From Lentibacter sp. (GTDB taxonomy: Bacteria > Pseudomonadota > Alphaproteobacteria > Rhodobacterales > Rhodobacteraceae), in contig JADGEJ010000015.1 of the NCBI GenBank assembly GCA_016744435.1, positions 17,745-81,744 of the forward strand: DNA of 64,000 bases. Reading direction: 5' to 3'. The notes under the pieces were generated by a model that was not told where the DNA came from, searched no databases, and worked only from the letters and a program-made list of their open reading frames with translations. The first letter of the stretch is position 1. The number at the start of each line of letters is the position of its first letter. This document shows, one piece after another, positions 16,473 to 26,336 of the stretch. Both the position numbers and the translations under genes were made by a program.

Positions 16473-17591
16473 ATGACCGAGACCCCCTTGCAAGCAACGG
16501 CGTTTAGCGACGATGCAGCAGGGCGTGTGGTTATCTCGGTTGACGCAATGGGAAGTGATAGAGGGCCGGCGGCAGTAGTCGCCGGCTGCTCGCATTTCGC
16601 CCGTAAGCATAGCAACGCTTTTTTCCTCATCCACGGCCCTAAAGCCGAGCTTGAAAAGCTAGCGCTCAGCAAGAAAGCCTTAAAGGGCCGCTACGAGATT
16701 TGTGATGCGACTGGCGTTGTTTCTATGGACGATAAGCCAGCACAGGTTTTGCGACTCGGCAAACAAACTTCGATGTGGTCGGCTCTTGAGAGCGTTCGCA
16801 ATAAAGATGCCACTGTCTGTGTGTCATGCGGCAATACTGGCGCATTGATGCTGCTGTCGGTCGTGCGCTTGCGTAAAATACCTGGTGTCTACCGCCCTGC
16901 CATTGCTGTTCTTTGGCCGTCACGCAACCCGCAGGGCTTCAACGTAATGCTTGATGCTGGAGCAGACATTCGCGCGGATGAACGCGATTTGCTGCAATAC
17001 GCCTTGATGGGGGCGTCATATGCTCGCAACGGACTGAATCTAGATCGCCCCCGTGTCGGCCTTCTCAATGTTGGGACGGAAGAGTTCAAGGGCCGCGCCG
17101 AAATGCACGCGGCTCACGAGTTGATCTCCGAAAATGCAAAAGCCGCTCGCTTTGAGTTTGTCGGATTCGTTGAAGGAAGTGATATTCCCGGAGATCGTTG
17201 TGATGTCATCGTCACAGACGGGTTTACTGGCAATATCGCTCTCAAAACTGGCGAAGGCACGGCGAGCTTGATTCGTGATTTCTTACGCGAAGCCTTCAAC
17301 CACACGCTTCTGTCGCGGTTTGCTGCCCTACTCGCTTACACGTCGCTTAAGCGCTTGGGTAAGCGGATAGACCCACGCCAAGTCAACGGCGGTGTGTTCC
17401 TGGGCCTCAACGGAACTGTCGTAAAGTCACACGGCTCCGCAGACGCAACTGGCGTCGCCGCGGCACTTGACCTTGCATATCAACTTGCCCAAAGCGGCTT
17501 CAATGAAAAATTGGCGGCGCGCATTTCGGCGGCAACAATGCTTGCTGCCGAGGCAAGCGATGAAACAGACGCAGATGGAGAGCTTACATGA
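16473..17591 (+). CDS. plsX: Phosphate acyltransferase PlsX
   Basis: A 372-residue protein that makes acyl-phosphate from acyl-ACP for phospholipid synthesis. VISVDAMGSDRGPAAVVAG and CVSCGNTGALM are PlsX signatures, and DVIVTDGFTGNIALKTGEG is the conserved central motif. The ATG at 16473 is preferred because TGAGG lies 7 bases before it; an in-frame TTG at 16467 is the only other option. The stop overlaps the fabH start by 4 bases (ATGA). Confidence 0.95.
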   Translation: MTETPLQATAFSDDAAGRVVISVDAMGSDRGPAAVVAGCSHFARKHSNAFFLIHGPKAELEKLALSKKALKGRYEICDATGVVSMDDKPAQVLRLGKQTSMWSALESVRNKDATVCVSCGNTGALMLLSVVRLRKIPGVYRPAIAVLWPSRNPQGFNVMLDAGADIRADERDLLQYALMGASYARNGLNLDRPRVGLLNVGTEEFKGRAEMHAAHELISENAKAARFEFVGFVEGSDIPGDRCDVIVTDGFTGNIALKTGEGTASLIRDFLREAFNHTLLSRFAALLAYTSLKRLGKRIDPRQVNGGVFLGLNGTVVKSHGSADATGVAAALDLAYQLAQSGFNEKLAARISAATMLAAEASDETDADGELT

Positions 17592-18562
17592 CTTTGCGTT
17601 CTGTAGTCGTTGGATATGGGCACTATTTGCCCGAGAAAATTGTTCCCAACAGTGCGTTTGAAGAATCGCTGGACACGACTGATGAGTGGATTCGCTCACG
17701 TTCAGGTATCGAACGCCGCCATTTTGCGGCCGAAGGCCAGTACACATCAGATTTGGCCGCGGAAGCAGCGCAAGCAACTCTCGTCAACTCTGGCCTCACC
17801 GCTGATGACATTGATGCAATCGTTGTCGCGACGTCAACGCCCGACCTCACGTTTCCTTCGGTGGCCACGATGGTTCAAGAGAAGATCGGTATGACCAAAG
17901 GCTTTGGTTTTGATGTGCAGGCTGTATGCGCGGGATTTGTGTTCGCGCTTACAACAGCCAATGGTTTGCTTTTGTCAGGTCAGGCCAAGCGCGTCTTGGT
18001 TATCGGCGCTGAGACATTCAGCCGAATCATGGATTGGACTGACCGCGGGACATGCGTGCTGTTTGGCGACGGCGCTGGTGCATTGATCCTAGAAGCACAA
18101 GAGGCAAGTGGAGAGAATACTGATCGCGGCATTCTTTCAGCCGACCTCAACTCTGATGGGCGCTACAAAGACATGCTGTTTGTTGATGGTGGTGTTTCCA
18201 CCACGGGGCATTGTGGCAAATTACGCATGCAAGGCAATGCTCTTTTTCGCCAAGCTGTTGAAAAACTGGCCTCTACGGCGAGCAAAGCACTCGAGACAAC
18301 TGGCCTAAAACATGAAGATGTCGATTGGGTCGTGCCGCATCAAGCCAACATCCGGATCATCCAAGGCACAGCCAAAAAGCTCGGCGTGCCAATGGAGCGT
18401 GTCATTGTGACGGTGCAAGACCACGGCAACACCTCTGCAGCGTCTATTCCACTTGCGCTCAGTGTCGGTGCAGCCTCTGGTAAGATCAAACAAGGTGATC
18501 TGTGCCTTACCGAGGCCATCGGCGGTGGGCTGGCATGGGGTGCTGTCACTCTGCGTTGGTAG
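17588..18562 (+). CDS. fabH: 3-oxoacyl-ACP synthase III
   Basis: A 324-residue initiating condensing enzyme of fatty acid synthesis. The catalytic Cys is in [12 protein letters not shown] (about residue 113), the His in [12 protein letters not shown] (about 250) and the Asn in [14 protein letters not shown] (about 280). It overlaps plsX by ATGA, so the two are translationally coupled. Confidence 0.95.
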   Translation: MTLRSVVVGYGHYLPEKIVPNSAFEESLDTTDEWIRSRSGIERRHFAAEGQYTSDLAAEAAQATLVNSGLTADDIDAIVVATSTPDLTFPSVATMVQEKIGMTKGFGFDVQAVCAGFVFALTTANGLLLSGQAKRVLVIGAETFSRIMDWTDRGTCVLFGDGAGALILEAQEASGENTDRGILSADLNSDGRYKDMLFVDGGVSTTGHCGKLRMQGNALFRQAVEKLASTASKALETTGLKHEDVDWVVPHQANIRIIQGTAKKLGVPMERVIVTVQDHGNTSAASIPLALSVGAASGKIKQGDLCLTEAIGGGLAWGAVTLRW

Positions 18563-18663
18563 GCAAACATAAGCTCAAGCAGCACAGAAACACAACATGC
18601 CAAGCCATTGATATTGACTCGGAAATTGTCTCGCGCCTATTGTTAGGAAACAAGGGGATGAAT

Positions 18664-18966
18664 ATGAGTGAGAAAACACTAACGCGAATGGATCTGAGCG
18701 AAGCTGTTTTTCGCGAAGTTGGCCTGTCACGCAATGACAGCTCACAGCTTGTGGAAAGCGTGTTGCAACATGTCTCGGATGCATTGGTCAAAGGCCAGCA
18801 AGTAAAGATATCATCATTCGGCACGTTTTCGGTGCGCGAAAAATCTGCTCGGGTTGGACGTAATCCCAAAACCGGTGAAGAGGTTCCGATCAACCCGCGC
18901 CGTGTTTTGACGTTTCGCCCATCCCATCTCATGAAAGACCGCGTTGCCGCGGGCAACAAAGCTTGA
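18664..18966 (+). CDS. ihfA: Integration host factor alpha subunit
   Basis: A 100-residue DNA-bending protein: [20 protein letters not shown], then [20 protein letters not shown] with the DNA-contacting [11 protein letters not shown] arm. The ATG at 18664 is chosen over 18658 because AAGGGG (18652-18657) is then spaced 6 bases away. It follows fabH by 101 bases and may have its own promoter. Confidence 0.95.
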   Translation: MSEKTLTRMDLSEAVFREVGLSRNDSSQLVESVLQHVSDALVKGQQVKISSFGTFSVREKSARVGRNPKTGEEVPINPRRVLTFRPSHLMKDRVAAGNKA

Positions 18967-18981
18967 AGGACGCGCTGGTAG

Positions 18982-19857
18982 ATGGCCAAATCAGCCGAGG
19001 CATTTAGAACAATCAGTGAGGTAGCCGAGTGGCTGGACTTGCCGACGCATGTGCTTAGATTCTGGGAAAGCAAGTTTTCTCAGGTCAAGCCTGTAAAGCG
19101 TGCTGGCGGGCGGCGCTACTACCGCCCCAACGACATGCTTCTGCTTGGCGGTGTCAAAAAACTGCTACACGATGATGGCATGACTATTAAAGGGGCTCAA
19201 AAGGTATTGCGCGAGCAAGGCGCAAAATATGTTTCCGGGCTGTCTCAAGAACTCGAAGGCGTAGACTTGGAGCCCCTTGAGGAAGCCGCGATTGAAACAT
19301 CCGTTGAAACACGACTTGCGGCAGCTCCTGAGGCGGAAACACTCCATACGCCCCCCACGGAACAAGACGAGCCACAAACAACAGCTGCGTCAGACATTCC
19401 TGAAGCTGAAGTCGAAGACAATTCAGTGGTAAGTTTTCGTAGTAAACAAATTGAAGACGTGCCGTCTAAATCTGACGAAGCGTCCGAGCTCGTCAGTGAG
19501 CCTGCATATACGCAACCTGCGGCGGAGACGATTGATCCGCCCATAGAAGAGCTCGCGGAAAATCCCAATGTTGAGCGCTCCACTGAAGCGGAACCCGAAT
19601 CGCTTGCTCCGGCAAAACAAGCGGCGGGCTTGCCTTCGTTTATGCAGAGTGAGCCTACTCCAAGCACCGCATCCAAAGCCCCCGAACCTGCCTCTCTCGA
19701 CATAACGACAGTGGACGACCCAAGTGACATGAGCATTGATGCAAACGCAGGTGTCTTGAGCCGGCTCGCGGCAAGCAAAGCCCGTCTGCCTGCTGATGTT
19801 CTAAGCGGATTAGCGCAGGCTCAATCAGCACTGAAAGAGCATGCTGCAAACGCGTAA
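18982..19857 (+). CDS. MerR family transcriptional regulator
   Basis: A 291-residue protein with an N-terminal MerR winged-helix domain (residues 7-80: [21 protein letters not shown] and [12 protein letters not shown]) and a long acidic, low-complexity C-terminal part without the usual effector domain. It lies 15 bases after ihfA, a gene order conserved across alphaproteobacteria. The target is not known. Confidence 0.88.
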   Translation: MAKSAEAFRTISEVAEWLDLPTHVLRFWESKFSQVKPVKRAGGRRYYRPNDMLLLGGVKKLLHDDGMTIKGAQKVLREQGAKYVSGLSQELEGVDLEPLEEAAIETSVETRLAAAPEAETLHTPPTEQDEPQTTAASDIPEAEVEDNSVVSFRSKQIEDVPSKSDEASELVSEPAYTQPAAETIDPPIEELAENPNVERSTEAEPESLAPAKQAAGLPSFMQSEPTPSTASKAPEPASLDITTVDDPSDMSIDANAGVLSRLAASKARLPADVLSGLAQAQSALKEHAANA

Positions 19858-19914
19858 CCGAGGCCGATTTTACTCTTGCTCTCCGCGACAAAAACGCTAT
19901 GTAGCAGCAATAGT

Positions 19915-19991
19915 CGGGCTATAGCGCAGTCTGGTAGCGCGTCCGTCTGGGGGACGGAAGGTCGCAGGTTCGAGTCCTGCTAGCCCGACCA
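19915..19991 (+). tRNA. tRNA-Pro (GGG)
   Basis: A 77-base cloverleaf: acceptor CGGGCTA/TAGCCCG, D-arm GCGC/GCGC, anticodon stem TCCGT/ACGGA around CTGGGGG (anticodon GGG), T-arm GCAGG/CCTGC, and an encoded CCA. The following 147 bases before the next gene hold no feature I can support. Confidence 0.96.
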
Positions 19992-20138
19992 TTTATCAAA
20001 AATCAGAAACAAACTGTTTTTTGTGACCATTTGATGAGAGCTTTGGTTGAGTATTTGGTATTTTCACCTATTTTTATGGATGTCTTGATGCTTGGGTGGC
20101 TCCCTGCTCATTAGTTTTTTAACGCCTACGGGGTACCT

Positions 20139-21383
20139 ATGCCAATCGATGTGAACCAGTTCTTTTTTGCCAACTCGCTCGTCAACTTCGCCGAAGGTGG
20201 CAGCCAAACCAATGTGCCCTACTGGCTCAACCAATTTCTCGATGCATCAGGTGGCGCCTATAACGCCAACGGTGGCTTCGGCTTTCTTCGCAATTTTGCA
20301 GTGCGTGAAGAGCCGGGTAACGAGTGGGGCGTTGAGGGTGTTGAAGGCGTTTGGGATCAAGACACAACAGAGTTCAGCGATGTTCAGTTTGATCAAGTGA
20401 TCATCGCACCTGGAAACTTCATCCAGCAAACGGCGCCCGACGCCGCATATGCGGGCGATACGGTTTCACCGTTGAGCGCGAGTATCGAGCTTATCGAAAA
20501 CACACTTGATGATCAGCCTGCCACCGAGATTTTCATCTATGAAGGCTGGAGCGATCTGGCTGAGTTTAGCGAAGCATTTCCGCCAAGCACCAGCACATAT
20601 GACCGGTATCTTGACCACAACCAAGACAGCTACCATGACTGGTATGAAGACTATGTTGGTAGTCTGAGCGAAGCTTTCCCTGATGCAGATATCACCTTGA
20701 TCCCAGTCGCCCCAGTGTTGACCGGTATGTTCGCCGAAGGCGGCCCATTATCTGATCTTGGCATCGAAGATGTTTTTGTCGATACAGCTCCACACGGTAC
20801 TGAGACAACATACTTTTTGGCCAGCCTTGTGACGTATCAAACGACAATTGGCGAGCCGGTTCCAGCCGACTTTGACATTCCAGATAGCATACACCCTGCG
20901 GTTGCCGAAAACTTTGGCGAAATCCTTGATTTCATCGAAACTCAAAGTGATGTCTTTACCGACTTCCAATCTACCGAGAATGAGTTGGATGAGGAAACGG
21001 GCACCGAACCTGAAGCAGAGACAGATCCCGAAACTGGAGACGAAACGGTACCTGTTTCTGAGGCCGAACCTGAGCCGGAGGCAACCCCCGAAACCGAAGA
21101 TGAGCCTGATGCGGAGGAAGTTTCCGAAACTGAAACCGTGAACCAAGATGAGCCTGAGGCGGAGGAAGCTTCCGAAACTGAAGCCGTAACCGAAGATGAG
21201 CCTGAGGCGGAGACAGAGGCGGAGACAGAGGATTGTTACGTCGACTGCGGGTATGGGCTGCCTGCACTCTCAGAGGAAGCTGAACAGTATCGCGCCGAAT
21301 ACAGCGAAGACGAAATTGATCTGAAATTCTCGCATGGCATGATATCAGACGAGCTTTATCAAGCGATCCTTTTGGAGTTTTGA
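20139..21383 (+). CDS. SGNH-hydrolase-like protein with acidic repeat tail, probably secreted
   Basis: A 414-residue, very acidic protein. The first about 270 residues look like an SGNH fold: FFFANSLVNF near the start could hold the nucleophile Ser, IFIYEGWSD follows, and DSIHPAVAENF near residue 250 fits the DxxH catalytic pair. From about 283 there is a Glu/Pro/Thr-rich tail with 16-residue repeats, then a short segment with two Cys (CYVDCGYG) and a conserved-looking C-terminus. No N-terminal signal peptide is visible, which would fit type I secretion, but no RTX repeats are present. Function is inferred from motifs only. Confidence 0.6.
   Translation: MPIDVNQFFFANSLVNFAEGGSQTNVPYWLNQFLDASGGAYNANGGFGFLRNFAVREEPGNEWGVEGVEGVWDQDTTEFSDVQFDQVIIAPGNFIQQTAPDAAYAGDTVSPLSASIELIENTLDDQPATEIFIYEGWSDLAEFSEAFPPSTSTYDRYLDHNQDSYHDWYEDYVGSLSEAFPDADITLIPVAPVLTGMFAEGGPLSDLGIEDVFVDTAPHGTETTYFLASLVTYQTTIGEPVPADFDIPDSIHPAVAENFGEILDFIETQSDVFTDFQSTENELDEETGTEPEAETDPETGDETVPVSEAEPEPEATPETEDEPDAEEVSETETVNQDEPEAEEASETEAVTEDEPEAETEAETEDCYVDCGYGLPALSEEAEQYRAEYSEDEIDLKFSHGMISDELYQAILLEF
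21099..21230 (+). repeat. 48-bp in-gene tandem repeat (16-residue acidic unit)
   Basis: Units begin at 21099, 21147 and 21195. Each encodes a 16-residue block of type DEPEAEEASETEAVTE; the third is partial and runs into an ETEAETE stretch. Copies differ at several bases, so the array is not fresh, but the in-frame 48-bp period makes length change without frameshift possible. Confidence 0.75.
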
Positions 21384-21506
21384 TCACGGCAATAGCTACA
21401 GAACGGGCTCGAAACAGCTTTTCTGATGGCTGTTTTGCATTTTCCACTCCAAGCTCTGCCAAAATTTGCTAGAACCGCCCAAAGCATGACCGATAAGGAT
21501 TTGAGC

Positions 21507-22580
21507 ATGACAGGTGTTTTGGCCAGCCAGCAGTTAGAAGCGATGATTTCATCCGGTGCAATATCGGCGAAAGGCGGATTCGTGGAAGGGCAAGTGCAGC
21601 CTGCTAGCCTTGATTTGAGGCTCGGTTCAAAGGCCTACAGGGTGCGCGCCTCGTTCTTGGCCGGGCAAGGTAAGACTGTCGCAGAGCGCCTCACAGAGTT
21701 CGAAATGCACCAGATAGATCTGTCAGCCGGGGCCGTTCTTGAAAAAGGTTGCGTCTATATTGTTGAGCTTCAGGAAAGCCTCAGGTTGCCCAACGGTATT
21801 CTTGCAGTTGCCAATGCGAAAAGCTCAACTGGGCGGCTTGATTTGCTAACACGCACGGTCACCGACGGCGGAGAAGAGTTTGACCGCGTCCCCGCTGGCT
21901 ATTCGGGGCCTCTTTACGCCGAGATATGCCCGCGCTCCTTTTCGGTCTTGGTGCGCCCGGGGATGCGCCTCAATCAGATCCGTTTTCGCGAGGGCCAAGC
22001 GCAACTCAGTGACGACGCCTTGCGTGCGTTGCACGAGACCATCCCTCTGGTTGATGGAAGTGAGCCATTGTTTGACGACGGCCTGGGCTTCTCAGTTGAC
22101 CTGAAGCCTGAGCAAGGAGACTTGGTTGGATACCGCGCCAAGCCGCACGCTGGAGTTATCGACCTTGACAAGCTCGGGCACTACGAGCCGTCTGATTTCT
22201 GGGAAGAAGTGCGTACAAAGAATGGGCAAATTATCCTTGATCCTGGCGCCTTTTACATCCTTGTGAGCAATGAGGCTGTGTGCATTCCCCCGAATTACGC
22301 AGCTGAAATGGCACCATTCTTGGCCATGGTCGGCGAATTTAGAGTGCACTATGCTGGTTTTTTTGACCCAGGTTTTGGCTATGCTGATGCTGGTGGTGCC
22401 GGTTCACGTGGTGTGCTTGAAGTACGCTGCCATGAATCACCCTTTGTGCTTGAGCATGGTCAGACTGTTGGCCGGCTGGTGTTTGAAAGCATGTCAGAAC
22501 GCCCGGCGGAACTATATGGCGAGCGCATAGCCTCTAACTATCAAGGCCAAGGCTTGAAGCTTTCTAAGCATTTTAAATGA
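21507..22580 (+). CDS. dcd: dCTP deaminase, long alphaproteobacterial form
   Basis: A 357-residue 2'-deoxycytidine 5'-triphosphate deaminase. AKSSTGRLDLLTR and PLYAEICPRSF are the nucleotide-binding and catalytic (Glu) segments; a second related half begins near residue 190 (KLGHYEPSDFWEEV). This double-length form is usual in alphaproteobacteria, whereas enterobacterial Dcd is about 190 residues. The ATG at 21507 has AAGGA 8-9 bases upstream; ATG 21486 is in frame but lacks a site. The enzyme feeds dUMP synthesis. Confidence 0.9.
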   Translation: MTGVLASQQLEAMISSGAISAKGGFVEGQVQPASLDLRLGSKAYRVRASFLAGQGKTVAERLTEFEMHQIDLSAGAVLEKGCVYIVELQESLRLPNGILAVANAKSSTGRLDLLTRTVTDGGEEFDRVPAGYSGPLYAEICPRSFSVLVRPGMRLNQIRFREGQAQLSDDALRALHETIPLVDGSEPLFDDGLGFSVDLKPEQGDLVGYRAKPHAGVIDLDKLGHYEPSDFWEEVRTKNGQIILDPGAFYILVSNEAVCIPPNYAAEMAPFLAMVGEFRVHYAGFFDPGFGYADAGGAGSRGVLEVRCHESPFVLEHGQTVGRLVFESMSERPAELYGERIASNYQGQGLKLSKHFK

Positions 22581-22582
22581 GC

Positions 22583-22756
22583 TTACATGCGGCCCAAGCG
22601 CCGTGATATCTTCATTGCGCGCTTGGCTTGCTTCATGCTCGAATTCTGAGGGTTTTTGCTCCCGCCCCCAGATTTTCCGAGCTTGTTTGCACCTACGTTC
22701 ATAGCCTTTCGAATAAACATCCGAAGCACCATATTAATAATTCTATTGGCGTTCAT
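22583..22756 (-). CDS. Small basic protein of 57 residues
   Basis: An ATG at 22756 follows a near-perfect ribosome site (GGAGGG, 22761-22766) and opens a 57-codon frame beginning MNANRIINMVLRMFIRKAMN and ending RAMKISRRLGRM, stop at 22583. The protein is strongly basic, with a hydrophobic/amphipathic N-terminal third and a GKSGGGSKNP linker. It lies 63 bases downstream of scpB on the same strand. I think a similar small protein occurs in other Rhodobacteraceae, but that is from memory. Function unknown. Confidence 0.75.
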   Translation of the reverse strand: MNANRIINMVLRMFIRKAMNVGANKLGKSGGGSKNPQNSSMKQAKRAMKISRRLGRM

Positions 22757-22819
22757 TGCACCCTCCTGCTCTCATTGCAGAAAACATAGCCATTCATTGT
22801 GCAAATAGTAAGGCGGTGT

Positions 22820-23488
22820 TCAATCCTCGAAGAGTTCGCTTTGGCCTTCTTCAGTCTGCTCGGCAACATCTTCGTCGCCTTCACCCATTTTGGGTAGCGT
22901 CCCGGGGGGCGGGCGGTTGTCGAGAAGACCAGCAGAGCGCAACTCTTTGAGGCCTGGCAAGTCGCGCGCTGACTCAAGCCCAAAGTGATCGAGAAAGTCT
23001 TGAGTGACCACGAAAGTGACAGGTCGACCCGGTGTCATCTTACGGCGTCCGAATCGGATCCATTCCATTTCAAGCAGCTGGTCAACTGTTCCACGCGACA
23101 CACTCACGCCGCGAATCTCTTCAATCTCAGCGCGTGTAACCGGCTGATGATAAGCGATAATCGCAAGTGTTTCGATGGCAGCACGGCTTAGTTTGCGTGT
23201 CTCAACTGTTTCTTTTTGCATTAGAAACGAAAGGTCGGGAGCTGTACGCATTGCCCAAGCATCGCCGACTTTTATGACGTTTACACCACGCCCAGTATAT
23301 CGCTTGCGCAGGTGCACCAACGCCTCAGCCGCGTCACTGCCGTGTGGCATGCGAGCGTTCAACTCTTTCACGCTTACAGGTTCGGCACTGGCAAATAAAA
23401 TGGCTTCCACCATGCGTTCTTGTTCCGCGACGGGGGGAGCCTCAAACAGGCTTTCCTCCTGCTCAACGTCGTTGTCGAGTTCTGCCAT
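22820..23488 (-). CDS. scpB: Segregation and condensation protein B
   Basis: A 222-residue winged-helix protein: VEAILFASAEPVSVKELNA, the start of the first domain, then LSRAAIETLAIIAYHQPVTR and RGTVDQLLEMEWI. ScpB joins ScpA and SMC in chromosome condensation. Its ATG overlaps the scpA stop (TAATG), and the acidic C-terminus is typical. Confidence 0.93.
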   Translation of the reverse strand: MAELDNDVEQEESLFEAPPVAEQERMVEAILFASAEPVSVKELNARMPHGSDAAEALVHLRKRYTGRGVNVIKVGDAWAMRTAPDLSFLMQKETVETRKLSRAAIETLAIIAYHQPVTRAEIEEIRGVSVSRGTVDQLLEMEWIRFGRRKMTPGRPVTFVVTQDFLDHFGLESARDLPGLKELRSAGLLDNRPPPGTLPKMGEGDEDVAEQTEEGQSELFED

Positions 23489-24279
23489 TATATTTCCTTT
23501 GCCCTCAGCTCAATCGGCGCAAACGTCTCTGATTGCCTCAGTTCAACCCGCCCTTCTTTGGCAAGCTCCAAAGAAGCCGCGAAAGTTGAAGCCGTCGCAG
23601 AGCGTAAGCGCATCGGGTCTTTGTCCCAACCATCGGGGATGTAACTTGAAATGTTTGTCCAGTTGCCAGCATAGCCAATAAGCCCTCGCATCCGCTCAAG
23701 CGCGTTTTCAAGTGTATATACGGCGTCTCGGTCCATCACAAAGGGGCGGAATTCATCACGTGTTCGCAGGCGCGAGTAGCCTTGCATGAGGTCAAGCAAT
23801 GTCGCTGTGTAGTTAACTTTCTTTACGCGAGTCACGTCTTCGGGAATGCCACGTGCGAAAAAATCACGCCCAAGCCTATCTCGTGCCATCAGGCGTGCGG
23901 CTGCATCGCGCATCGCTTGCAAGCGTTCGAGCTGGAAGGCAAGATGCGCGGCAAGTTCTTCACCGCTAGGCCCCTCCTCATCCGGATCTGGCGGTAACAG
24001 CAAACGAGACTTTAGGAACGCCAGCCAAGCCGCCATTACAAGGTAGTCAGCAGCCAATTCGATGCGCAGAGTTTTAGCTTTTTCGACAAACGCTAGATAC
24101 TGGCGCGCCAATTGCAGAATGCTGATCTTGATCAGGTCTACTTTCTGAGTGCGCCCAAGCGTCAACAAAACATCGAGTGGACCCTCAAATCCGTCAACGT
24201 CAATAATGAGTGCCTCAGCATCGAGGCGCTCAATAACACTCAGGCTTGGCTTATCTTCTTGAAAGTCATCATCACCCAT
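23488..24279 (-). CDS. scpA: Segregation and condensation protein A
   Basis: A 263-residue kleisin. FEGPLDVLLTLGRTQKVDLIKI is cut here to its core GPLDVLL, the conserved N-terminal motif that binds the SMC neck, followed by LVMAAWLAFLKSRLLLP. It overlaps the nagZ stop by 8 bases if started at ATG 24279 (MGDDDFQED); ATG 24291 is the alternative. It is coupled to scpB downstream. Confidence 0.92.
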   Translation of the reverse strand: MGDDDFQEDKPSLSVIERLDAEALIIDVDGFEGPLDVLLTLGRTQKVDLIKISILQLARQYLAFVEKAKTLRIELAADYLVMAAWLAFLKSRLLLPPDPDEEGPSGEELAAHLAFQLERLQAMRDAAARLMARDRLGRDFFARGIPEDVTRVKKVNYTATLLDLMQGYSRLRTRDEFRPFVMDRDAVYTLENALERMRGLIGYAGNWTNISSYIPDGWDKDPMRLRSATASTFAASLELAKEGRVELRQSETFAPIELRAKEI

Positions 24280-25279
24280 AAACGCGCCCATTCAAAAGCG
24301 CTTTAAGTTCGTCTTCTATGGCTGAAATGTCAATATCGGTTGGGGCCCTACGCGCTTTCAATGCTCGCAAAGCGCGCCGCTCAGCCACGTCATTCATCTC
24401 GCCGGCGGCCTCGGCGACAGTCCTTCGCTCTTCAAGAGTTCCGTTGCAATGCAAAACAACGTCACAACCAGCGTCAATTGAGCTTCGGCTCAAAGTAGCC
24501 AGATCACCTTCCAAGGCTTTCATTGAGATATCGTCAGTCATCAAAAGGCCATCGAAACCGATCTCATCGCGGATAAGCTTCATGACCTCTCTATTGAGTG
24601 TTGCCGGGGCATCGCCGATCATCGGATAGCTAATATGAGCTGTCATTCCCATCGGCAGATCATTCAATGCTTTGAAGGGGGCAAAGTCTGTTTCGCTCAA
24701 GTCCGCATGTGTCGCGCGCACGGTTGGCAATTCAAAGTGGCTGTCCGAGACAGCACGGCCGTGTCCTGGGATATGCTTTACAACAGGCAGTACACCGCCG
24801 TCGAGCAGGCCGTCTGCTGCTGCTCTTCCGATTAGCGATACGGATTGCGCATCGACACCATAGCAACGGTTCTTCAAGAAGGCGTGCGTTTCATCACTTG
24901 CGATATCGACCATCGGAGAGCAATTACTGTCGATACCGATTTCGTGTAACTCGCTCGCAATAAGACGGAAACGCAAATAGAAACTGCGTGCAGCCTCAGC
25001 ACCTGCAAGCTGCACCTGATCCAAAGGAGCCAGCCACTCGCGCCAGAGCGGTGCACGCAGCCGCTGCACGCGCCCCCCCTCTTGATCAATCGTGATCATA
25101 GCTTCGCGGCCAACAGCCTCGCGAAACTGGTTGCATAGCTTTCGTACTTGCTCTTTGTCGGAAATATTGCGTGCGAACAAAATAAAGCCGAACGGGTTTA
25201 CATCTCGAAAGAACGCAATTTCCTCAGTACACAGTTCGAGGCCTTCAGCATCAAGGATCGTCGCCCCGAACCTGCTCAT
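24272..25279 (-). CDS. nagZ: Beta-N-acetylhexosaminidase
   Basis: A 335-residue glycoside hydrolase family 3 enzyme of peptidoglycan recycling. VKHIPGHGRAVSDSHFELP carries the family KHFPGHG-type motif and the loop His, and LLMTDDISMKAL the catalytic Asp. MSRFGATILDAEG at 25279 overlaps the stop of the SPOR gene as ATGA, so this start is preferred over 25300. Confidence 0.93.
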   Translation of the reverse strand: MSRFGATILDAEGLELCTEEIAFFRDVNPFGFILFARNISDKEQVRKLCNQFREAVGREAMITIDQEGGRVQRLRAPLWREWLAPLDQVQLAGAEAARSFYLRFRLIASELHEIGIDSNCSPMVDIASDETHAFLKNRCYGVDAQSVSLIGRAAADGLLDGGVLPVVKHIPGHGRAVSDSHFELPTVRATHADLSETDFAPFKALNDLPMGMTAHISYPMIGDAPATLNREVMKLIRDEIGFDGLLMTDDISMKALEGDLATLSRSSIDAGCDVVLHCNGTLEERRTVAEAAGEMNDVAERRALRALKARRAPTDIDISAIEDELKALLNGRVYG

Positions 25280-26268
25280 TTGCTGGTTACCGGGATGCAA
25301 TCAGCCTTTTCAGCAACAAGCGCTGAGCAAAAACGCCGTGAATCGCTCAGGTCAGCAAAGCCCATAGCGCGCAGTCGATAGAAGACGCGTCCACCGCTTT
25401 TGGCCCGCATCACAACACGCTGTTTGCCCTCCAGATAGTCCTCAAAACGGGCACTCAAACGTGCCCATTCCTTGCGTGCCACTTCAGGGCTATCAAAGGC
25501 ACCAAGCTGAACCAGTCGGGTGCCTGCAGGAATACTTGCAGCGTCTGTTTCTAATGCATCTAAAGCGGCAGGCGGCACAGAGCTCACCGACGTTTTCACG
25601 ATACTGGGTCGAGACTTGGGGCGAAGCGAGTGCGTCACGCCGACTTTTGGCTCCGTGTTCTGCTTGTTAAGCTCAACTGGCACTTTGGGCGCGTCCACAA
25701 CGACAGGAGCAACAGCTGCTATTTGTGTAACCTCTTCAGCAGCAGGTGCGCTTTTAGCAACCTCCCCCACTGGGTGAGCCAATGGTGCCACGCCTTGCGA
25801 AAGCTGGTCAGCCAAAGCCTTTATCGACGCCATCTGCGGCGACAAAGGTTCATCCGCTGCATCGACATCCAAAACTGAAGCTTTTGCCAAACCGGCATTC
25901 GGCTTTGCCTCGGTAACTATTTCAAGTGGTTTGTCTTCTTCGGTAAGAGTAACAGGCTGAGGCGCAAGCACCAATTGCTCAGCAGGTTTTTCGGCACCGC
26001 CTTCTGCCATGACTTTATTCACGGACAAACCCTGATGTTCAGCCTCCGAGCCCCCCGGGTTATCGGGAACTGTGCGCATCGGATCTTGCGACACCGCGCG
26101 CACGACAGGAACACCGCTCACATCTCGTGCCAAAAGCTTGTAGCCCCACATTCCGATACCAACGATCAACGCCAGTGACAAAACAGCGCCCGCATAGCTT
26201 GCCACTGCTCCAATCGATTGGCGCGACTGTTGAGCGCCCATAGGCCCATTCAAAGGGATTTCTGCCAT
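25276..26268 (-). CDS. SPOR-domain protein, single membrane anchor
   Basis: A 330-residue protein with one N-terminal membrane helix (residues about 18-42) and a C-terminal SPOR domain from about residue 250 (RLVQLGAFDSPEVARKEWAR ... GRVFYRLRAMGF). SPOR domains bind denuded peptidoglycan at division sites. The central part is a disordered Pro/Ala/Glu-rich linker. ATG 26268 is preferred because GAGGCGG precedes it. It sits between the ArgS relative and nagZ. Confidence 0.88.
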   Translation of the reverse strand: MAEIPLNGPMGAQQSRQSIGAVASYAGAVLSLALIVGIGMWGYKLLARDVSGVPVVRAVSQDPMRTVPDNPGGSEAEHQGLSVNKVMAEGGAEKPAEQLVLAPQPVTLTEEDKPLEIVTEAKPNAGLAKASVLDVDAADEPLSPQMASIKALADQLSQGVAPLAHPVGEVAKSAPAAEEVTQIAAVAPVVVDAPKVPVELNKQNTEPKVGVTHSLRPKSRPSIVKTSVSSVPPAALDALETDAASIPAGTRLVQLGAFDSPEVARKEWARLSARFEDYLEGKQRVVMRAKSGGRVFYRLRAMGFADLSDSRRFCSALVAEKADCIPVTSK

Positions 26269-26336
26269 ATTCCGCCTCATCTAATACGGGCGGTTCTATG
26301 CCGCCTCGTCTCTCTTTTTCCGCAAGTCTCCCCTGC

